Shown here: positions 1 through 3,402 of the stretch, one piece after another
Layout: every line of letters starts with the position of its first letter
Position numbering within the stretch: the stretch's first letter is position 1
Origin: Collinsella aerofaciens
GTDB lineage: Bacteria > Actinomycetota > Coriobacteriia > Coriobacteriales > Coriobacteriaceae
Length of the DNA stretch: 5,595 nt
Direction: 5' to 3'
NCBI GenBank assembly: GCA_030841765.1
Contig: JAUUSS010000129.1
Coordinates: forward strand, 1-5,595
Position numbers and translations under genes: made by a program
Notes under the pieces: model-generated
Told to the model about the DNA's origin: nothing
Seen by the model: the letters and a program-made list of their open reading frames with translations, nothing else
The model's database searches: none

Positions 1-32
1 GGGAGCGTTTCCTGGTCGCGCAGCGAGAGCGA

Positions 33-102
33 GGCCCGCCCTTGCGGGCCGAGCGGGCGGAGGGCCCCTTGCGGGCCCGGAGCACCGCGCCGAGAGGCGC
101 GG
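33..102. repeat. cluster of three short GC-rich hairpins
   Basis: Three inverted repeats stand in a row. The first is 33-50, with 7-bp arms GGCCCGC/GCGGGCC and loop CCTT. The second is 62-78, with arms GGGCCC/GGGCCC and loop CTTGC. The third is 85-102, with 7-bp arms CCGCGCC/GGCGCGG and a GAGA tetraloop. The first two share a 12-bp direct repeat, CCCTTGCGGGCC, at 39-50 and 66-77. The cluster lies just past the probable stop of the leftmost - strand gene, so it may end or stabilise that transcript. No T-run follows on either strand, so it is not a classical intrinsic terminator. It could also be a local copy of a dispersed intergenic repeat. Confidence 0.6.
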
Positions 103-115
103 CACCCCGCGGCCG

Positions 116-348
116 TCACAGCCGGACCCACCCTTCTTCGCCCGTCGGGTCCAGGACCCCAACCCAGCCGAGTCGTACACGAAGCCCTGGAGGCCGAACT
201 CGAGCACCGCGTCGAGCATCCCCAGCGCCTCGGACAGGTCGTCGCTCGAGCCGCACGTCGGACCCTCCAGCGCCCCGGCATATGAGCGGAGCAGCCCGCG
301 CTCGCAGACGACGTAACGGCCGACCTTCTTTTCCAACTTCATTTCCAT
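116..348 (-). CDS. small unrecognised protein, probably frameshifted near its end
   Basis: I do not recognise this gene. On the - strand an ATG at 348 follows a purine-rich SD (GAGGAAGG, about 4 bases upstream). The first 60 or so codons favour G or C at the third position and read like a folded protein. They begin MEMKLEKKVGRYVVCERG and include an amphipathic stretch, DLSEALGMLDAVLEFGLQGF. The frame stays open to the window edge, but after about residue 60 it becomes low-complexity and Arg/Gly/Pro-rich. In the neighbouring frame the same DNA reads GWVGVLDPTGEEGWVRL and then stops (TGA, 118-116), just before the hairpin cluster. One missing G near 167-171 would join the two parts into a protein of about 78 aa. 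If there is no frameshift, the gene is partial and continues past position 1. It lies 50 bases downstream of the DUF2958-like gene on the same strand, so co-transcription is likely. No membrane segment or signal peptide is seen. Confidence 0.4.
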
Positions 349-364
349 TCACCCTTCCTCTGTG

Positions 365-392
365 GAGGGCGGGCCGTAACGGCCCCGCCCTC
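365..392. repeat. GC hairpin between the two - strand genes
   Basis: The 9-bp arms GAGGGCGGG (365-373) and CCCGCCCTC (384-392) pair perfectly. CCG/CGG (374-376 with 380-382) extends the stem, leaving a TAA loop and one bulged C. It fills most of the 50-base gap between the DUF2958-like gene and the small gene downstream. No T-run follows on the - strand, so I read it as an RNA-stability or attenuation element rather than a firm terminator. CGTAACGGCC at 375-384 recurs at 312-321 inside the next gene. Confidence 0.5.
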
Positions 393-398
393 TCGTTC

Positions 399-698
399 CT
401 AACGCCTGACCTTGCGCACGGGCGCGGGTTCGAAGCTCTCGTCGCGCTCCACGACGTTGAAACCATGTGAGCGGTTCAGGGCCTCGAACTCGGGGATAGA
501 GAAGTACCCCCACTCGTCGGCGAAACCCTCGACGAAACCGAACGCCTCGCCCGTTTCGAGGTCGTACTCGGTCACGTACCACGTCCAGCCGCTTATGCAG
601 CTGAACAGCTTCACGCGCGCGACAGGGTCCGCTTCCTCCTCGGTCGCGTACAGCGGCGGCACCGTCGCCACCACCTCCTTGGGCATGAGCTTCTGCAT
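399..698 (-). CDS. DUF2958-like protein
   Basis: This 99-aa protein has no signal peptide or membrane segment, so it is probably cytosolic. It resembles the DUF2958 family from memory of the conserved pattern: an N-terminal L(M/L)xxE...PPLYATE (seen at about residues 14-20), then a VKLF strand, a WTWYVTEYD block (about 38-46), FGFVEGF, and a late EWGYFSIPEFEAL (about 61-73) followed by ERDxxFEPAPV near the C-terminus. The length matches the family. The function of DUF2958 is not known to me. Its members are common in plasmids and integrative conjugative elements, often among small accessory genes, which is the main hint that this flank is mobile-element DNA. The ATG at 698 is supported by an SD (GGAAGGGAG, centred about 10 bases upstream). 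The stop is TAG at 401-399. The protein is acidic in the middle and ends in basic VRKVRR. Confidence 0.72.
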   Translation of the reverse strand: MQKLMPKEVVATVPPLYATEEEADPVARVKLFSCISGWTWYVTEYDLETGEAFGFVEGFADEWGYFSIPEFEALNRSHGFNVVERDESFEPAPVRKVRR

Positions 699-1020
699 CT
701 CCGTCTCCCTTCCGGCCCCGTGGGCCTAATCCTCTCGCCCCTGCGGGCAAAGCCTTGGCGGCGCCTGCGGCCGCCTTGGCTTTGCTCCCTGCAAAGCCGC
801 GCCGCAACGAAGGAGGGGTCAAGGGAGCTGCGCGGCAACCTCCACCAATCGGGAGCGCAGCGGACGATTTGTGCGGGGTTCCGCGCGGCCCCTTGAGGCC
901 CCGCAGCGGAGGCGCAACCGCGACGAGCTTTAAACGCCTCTCCACATGCAGGCAAAGTTGCCAAAACAACAGGTTTGCCACCTGACCTCAACTTCCAAAC
1001 AAACGAAACCCTCCTCATCG
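699..1020. other. intergenic region between divergent genes, no convincing gene
   Basis: This stretch separates the - strand DUF2958-like gene from the + strand R-M operon. Long frames cross it on both strands, but their translations are Arg/Ala/Gly-rich, overlap better genes and lack SD sites. It must hold the promoter of the DUF2958-like gene, although no clear -35/-10 pair stands out. It is rich in inverted repeats: the long one at 747-785, a small GCCC/GGGC stem at 737-748, GGCAA/TTGCC at 951-962, and GGCAAA/TTTGCC at 951-956 and 974-979. Composition changes from very GC-rich (about 730-925) to AT-richer (about 925-1060), which may mark a junction between the older flank and the R-M module. 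Confidence 0.5.
747..785. repeat. long imperfect inverted repeat, GCAAAGCC arms
   Basis: The arms GCAAAGCCTTGGCGGC (747-762) and GCCGCCTTGGCTTTGC (770-785) pair over 14 of 16 positions. The only mismatch is a symmetrical TT/TT internal loop, and the terminal loop is 7 bases. A third copy of GCAAAGCC follows at 791-798 and could pair alternatively with GGCTTTGC (778-785). On the - strand it lies 50-90 bases upstream of the DUF2958-like start, so it may be part of that gene's leader. A dispersed repeat is the other reading. Confidence 0.55.
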
Positions 1021-1064
1021 CCATTTAGGCGTAATTCCGTAAATACGCAATTACGCCTAAATGG
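1021..1064. promoter_or_regulatory. 44-bp near-perfect palindrome, probable operator
   Basis: The arms CCATTTAGGCGTAATT (1021-1036) and AATTACGCCTAAATGG (1049-1064) are exact 16-bp reverse complements. The 12-base centre is also nearly symmetrical, so 20 of 22 base pairs of the whole element match. Inside are four related half-sites: CGTAA at 1030-1034 and 1038-1042, and its inverse at 1043-1047 (ATACG) and 1051-1055 (TTACG). The half-sites on each side are 8 bp apart, a spacing suited to cooperative binding of ribbon-helix-helix dimers such as MetJ. It ends 2 bases before the putative -10 box of the RHH gene and covers the -35 position. I infer autorepression. A transposon end or a hairpin terminator is less likely because there is no T-run and no second copy. 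Confidence 0.65.
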
Positions 1065-1066
1065 GA

Positions 1067-1097
1067 TATGATGGCCTCACAGGAGAAGGAGGCCCAT
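1067..1097 (+). promoter_or_regulatory. -10 box and Shine-Dalgarno of the R-M operon
   Basis: TATGAT at 1067-1072 matches the -10 consensus at 5 of 6 positions. The -35 position (about 1044-1049, TACGCA) is a poor match and lies inside the palindrome. Transcription would start near 1079. A very strong SD, AAGGAGG (1086-1092), sits 5 bases before the ATG at 1098. This decides the RHH start: the upstream ATG ATG at 1068/1071 would fall within the -10 box and has no SD. Confidence 0.5.
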
Positions 1098-1265
1098 ATG
1101 CCACAAGCTGCACTCAAAGAGCATGGAAGCGAGTTAACGAAGCTCACACTCTCGATGACCTTCGAAGATAAAAGGACCTTGAAGGCCTACGCCGCGAATC
1201 AGGACAAAACCGTTGCCAAAGTCGTCCGGGAGTGGATCGACGAGAAGTGCAAGGGGGCGAACTAA
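1098..1265 (+). CDS. ribbon-helix-helix DNA-binding protein, candidate R-M regulator
   Basis: The 55-aa protein has the layout of a CopG/Arc-type RHH fold. A short polar N-terminus is followed by a beta strand, TKLTLSM (about residues 13-19), then helix 1, FEDKRTLKAYAANQ (about 21-34), a turn at DKT, and helix 2, TVAKVVREWIDEKCK (about 37-51). RHH proteins dimerise, pair their strands and insert them in the DNA major groove, usually at repeated half-sites. Just upstream lies a 44-bp palindrome beside the -10 box, and the stop codon TAA directly abuts the mod start. It is therefore probably the first gene of the R-M operon and its autorepressor. RHH proteins of this size are also antitoxins, but no toxin-sized gene follows. 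The end of the gene (AAGGGGGCG, about 1250-1258) doubles as the SD for mod. The RHH call is firm from pattern. The regulatory role is inferred. Confidence 0.75.
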   Translation: MPQAALKEHGSELTKLTLSMTFEDKRTLKAYAANQDKTVAKVVREWIDEKCKGAN

Positions 1266-2273
1266 GTGCCTCAGACCTCACAGGAGACGGTCCAGAACCT
1301 TGTAGACAGGGCTGTGAAGCTCGGTGATAGGCAACTCGCCGCAGACATCCGCGCCTTTGCCGCGCAGAGGCAATTCGGCCTCGTCTTCGAGCACAACAGA
1401 CCAGAGCGCATGAGGCTCCATGGCAAAAGAATCACACAGGGCGACATCGTTCAGGTTCTGCCCGAAAGAGGCGAAAGGGAGAAGCCGTACAACAAGCTTC
1501 TTTGGCGCGTCGAATCCATCTCGGGCGACACCGCAAGCCTCGTTGCCCACAAAACAGTTTCTTACTACGATAACGTCGAGACGCCCAGACAGGCACTCAT
1601 TCGCGACGTTGTTGCCGTTGCGGAGTACGATCAGCCCATATACGCTGGACTTAAAGAGACCGGGCGCGTTGAGCGCGGCGGGGATAGGCCCTATCAGGTG
1701 GTCATCAACGGCGAAAACTACCATGCGCTCGAAACGCTCGCCTTCGCCTACGCTGGTAAAGTCGACTGCATCTACATCGATCCACCCTATAACACCGGCG
1801 CGCGCGACTGGAAATACAACAACGACTATGTGGACGGCTCCGACGAATACCGCCATTCGAAATGGCTCGCATTCATGGAACGTCGCCTCAAACTGTCCAA
1901 GCAACTGCTCAACCCCGAGAAATCCGTTCTCATTGTTACGATAGATGAGAAGGAGTACCCGAGACTCGAGCTCCTACTTGAAAACGTCTTTTCCCATGCG
2001 GCAAGCATTCAGACCGTCACGATCACAATCAACAAGAATGGCGTTGCGAGAGACAATCAGTTCAAACGCTCGGACGAATACGCTGTCTTTTGCTTCTTCG
2101 GCTCGGCTGCCCCCTGCGCCGTTGACCGCAAGCTCTATTCAGCAGAATTCGGGGATATGCAAGAAAAAGTGGCTGCTGAGAGGAGGCCCCAACGCGGCCC
2201 GAGCGGCCCGACCCAACCTCTTCTATCCGATATTTATCGACGAGCGCGATGCCACAATCAAGGAGATCGGTGA
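1266..2273 (+). CDS. Mod N-terminal fragment (catalytic DPPY half)
   Basis: The 335-aa frame is genuine up to about residue 300. Residues 1-45 look helical (QETVQNLVDRAVKLGDRQL...). About 45-130 form a beta-rich domain around FGLVFEH and LLWRVESISGDTASL, typical of this Mod subfamily's N-terminus. A strand with YQVVINGENYHAL leads to CIYIDPPYNTG (about 168-178), followed by the helix with KWLAFMERRLKLSKQLL and the VLIVTIDEKEYPRLELLLENVF strand and helix. From about residue 301 the translation becomes out-of-frame sequence (VAAERRPQRGPSG...) and ends at TGA 2271-2273. The fragment lacks the AdoMet-binding motif, so it should be inactive alone. Confidence 0.7.
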   Translation: MPQTSQETVQNLVDRAVKLGDRQLAADIRAFAAQRQFGLVFEHNRPERMRLHGKRITQGDIVQVLPERGEREKPYNKLLWRVESISGDTASLVAHKTVSYYDNVETPRQALIRDVVAVAEYDQPIYAGLKETGRVERGGDRPYQVVINGENYHALETLAFAYAGKVDCIYIDPPYNTGARDWKYNNDYVDGSDEYRHSKWLAFMERRLKLSKQLLNPEKSVLIVTIDEKEYPRLELLLENVFSHAASIQTVTITINKNGVARDNQFKRSDEYAVFCFFGSAAPCAVDRKLYSAEFGDMQEKVAAERRPQRGPSGPTQPLLSDIYRRARCHNQGDR

Positions 2274-3399
2274 TTCCCTCCCCCTTGCTGCAGACTGGCG
2301 CGAAGTTGATGTTCCCAATGGCCTTCGGGCGATTTGGCCACTCAGAACGGACGGCGGGGAGGCGACGTGGCGCATATCTCAGCCCGCATTACGAGCAAAA
2401 CTCGCCCGAGGTTGTGCAAAGGTCGGAGAATACAACAAGAAAAACGATCGGTACTCGCTTCTTTATCTTGGAGACTCACAAGAGGAGCGCCTTAAAAACG
2501 GTGAGATCAAACTGCTGGGCAAAGCGCAAGATGGATCTCTAATTTTGGAGGAATGCGGCGTGCGTAGCGCCGTACCGACCACCGTGTGGAGTGGCCCCCA
2601 GTTTTCCGCTGGGGAATATGGAAGCAGGTATATCAAGAGATTTGTAGGCGACAGGCATTTCACCTTTCCCAAGTCTCTCTATGCTACAGAGCTTTCACTC
2701 GCTAGCGTTCTCGCCAACAAACGGGATGCCCTTGTAATTGACTTCTTCTCGGGCTCGGGCACCACTGCTCACGCCGTTATGCGACTCAATCATCAGGATG
2801 GTGGAAACCGCAGGTGCGTCTGTATCACGAACAACGAGGTCTCTGAGGATGAGGCCAAGAAACTAATAAAACGCGGCCTGCGCCAAGGTGATCAGGAATG
2901 GGAATCACTCGGCATCTGTGAACACATCACAAAGCCGCGTGTGACGGCGGCAATAACTGGAAAGACACCAGAAGGACAGGCGGTTAAAGGCAATTATAAA
3001 TTCGTAGATGAATTCCCAATGGCAGACGGATTTGAGGAAAACGCGCTCTTCTTCGACCTCACCTACGAAGACCCCGATGCTGTCGAGCTCGGAGTCGCCT
3101 TCGAACAGATTGCGCCGCTCCTATGGCTGCGCGCAGGCGCAAAGGGCCGCATCATCGAACACGAAGCATTGGGTTATGAGATTGCCGATAGCTACGCCGT
3201 ACTCTTCGACTACGCGAGCGTTGGCGACTTTATCAATGAGGTCTCCTCAATAGAAGGCATTTCGTGCGCTTACGTGATTACCGACGACACCGCGCGATAC
3301 GCCAACGTCAAAGCCCAACTGCCGGGTATCGACGTCGTACGCCTGTATGAAAACTATCTGCAATCCTTCAAGATTGCAGCCGAAGACGCTGTGAGGTAG
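1945..3399 (+). CDS. Mod C-terminal fragment (recognition and AdoMet-binding half)
   Basis: The frame is open from 1945, but only the part from about 2161 (KKKWLLRGG) is Mod sequence. The first 70 or so codons are a shadow of the N-terminal part, and I see no SD that would support the ATG at 1945. The true content, in order, is: a RPNLFYPIFIDE block typical of Mod; a region of about 170 aa likely to be the target-recognition domain; motif X-like FTFPKSLYATELSLA; motif I DFFSGSGTT; a CVCITNNEVSE strand (about residue 517 onward, restored numbering); and a C-terminal extension of about 150 aa with GNYKFVDEFPMADGFEENALFF, PLLWLRAGAKG and a final RLYENYLQSFKI. The extension is absent from minimal methyltransferases and may contact Res. 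Confidence 0.65.
   Translation: MRRSTRDSSSYLKTSFPMRQAFRPSRSQSTRMALRETISSNARTNTLSFASSARLPPAPLTASSIQQNSGICKKKWLLRGGPNAARAARPNLFYPIFIDERDATIKEIGDSLPLAADWREVDVPNGLRAIWPLRTDGGEATWRISQPALRAKLARGCAKVGEYNKKNDRYSLLYLGDSQEERLKNGEIKLLGKAQDGSLILEECGVRSAVPTTVWSGPQFSAGEYGSRYIKRFVGDRHFTFPKSLYATELSLASVLANKRDALVIDFFSGSGTTAHAVMRLNHQDGGNRRCVCITNNEVSEDEAKKLIKRGLRQGDQEWESLGICEHITKPRVTAAITGKTPEGQAVKGNYKFVDEFPMADGFEENALFFDLTYEDPDAVELGVAFEQIAPLLWLRAGAKGRIIEHEALGYEIADSYAVLFDYASVGDFINEVSSIEGISCAYVITDDTARYANVKAQLPGIDVVRLYENYLQSFKIAAEDAVR
2160..2170 (+). other. frameshift site at an A5 run in mod
   Basis: The bases are CAAGAAAAAGT. Frame 0 reads Q-E-K then V. The frame one base later reads K-K-K then WLLRGGPN, which is the natural continuation. 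Deleting one A gives M-Q-E-K-W-L-L-R without a break. A ribosome slipping -2 on the A5 run could re-pair AAA with AAA and also reach the right frame, but this has no supporting stem-loop or SD-like stimulator that I can see. Confidence 0.8.
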
Positions 3400-3402
3400 A
3401 GC

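Larger units (their letters stand above)
1266..3399 (+). pseudogene. mod: Type III-like N6-adenine DNA methyltransferase (Mod), frameshifted
   Basis: Joined across one extra base, the two parts give a Mod protein of 710 aa, in the usual Type III Mod range. Motif order is beta-class: catalytic DPPY (motif IV, residues 172-175) comes before the AdoMet-binding FSGSG (motif I, about 494-498), with the target-recognition region between. The family transfers methyl from AdoMet to adenine N6 within an asymmetric site and supplies site recognition to Res. Start is GTG at 1266, abutting the RHH stop, with SD AAGGGGG about 9 bases upstream. The frame changes at an A5 run (2164-2168): frame 0 is natural up to about residue 300 and ends in a nonsense tail at 2273, while the next frame is natural from KWLLRGG onward to TAG at 3397-3399. 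As written, DPPY and FSGSG cannot be in one protein, so methylation should be lost. A sequencing or assembly error, or a reversible indel, would restore it. Res follows 3 bases downstream. Confidence 0.85.

Noticed and set aside
42..470. 142-aa + strand reading frame over the left end
   Set aside because: It is Arg/Ser/Pro/Thr-rich low-complexity sequence opposite the better-supported - strand genes, with hairpins inside it.
928..962. - strand promoter (TTGCCT, 17 bases, TAAAGC) for the DUF2958-like gene
   Set aside because: The -10 match is only about 3 of 6 and the site is over 200 bases from the start codon, so it is too weak to annotate.
349..981. 210-aa reading frame on the - strand
   Set aside because: It is a shadow of the DUF2958-like gene and of the structured intergenic DNA, with low-complexity composition.
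611..1024. 137-aa reading frame on the - strand
   Set aside because: It overlaps the DUF2958-like gene, its translation is Arg/Ala/Gly-rich without a recognisable domain, and it has no convincing SD. It looks like GC-rich chance coding.
1068..1097. Earlier ATG pair (1068, 1071) as the start of the RHH gene
   Set aside because: They lie in the TATGAT -10 box and have no SD, whereas ATG 1098 has AAGGAGG 5 bases upstream.
1098..1265. RHH gene as an antitoxin of a toxin-antitoxin pair
   Set aside because: No small toxin gene lies beside it. The next gene is mod, with zero spacing.
2160..2170. Programmed ribosomal frameshift in mod
   Set aside because: The needed change is +1 or -2. The site is not a classic -1 slippery heptamer, and no stimulatory stem or upstream SD-like signal was seen. 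Transcript slippage on only five A residues would be rare.
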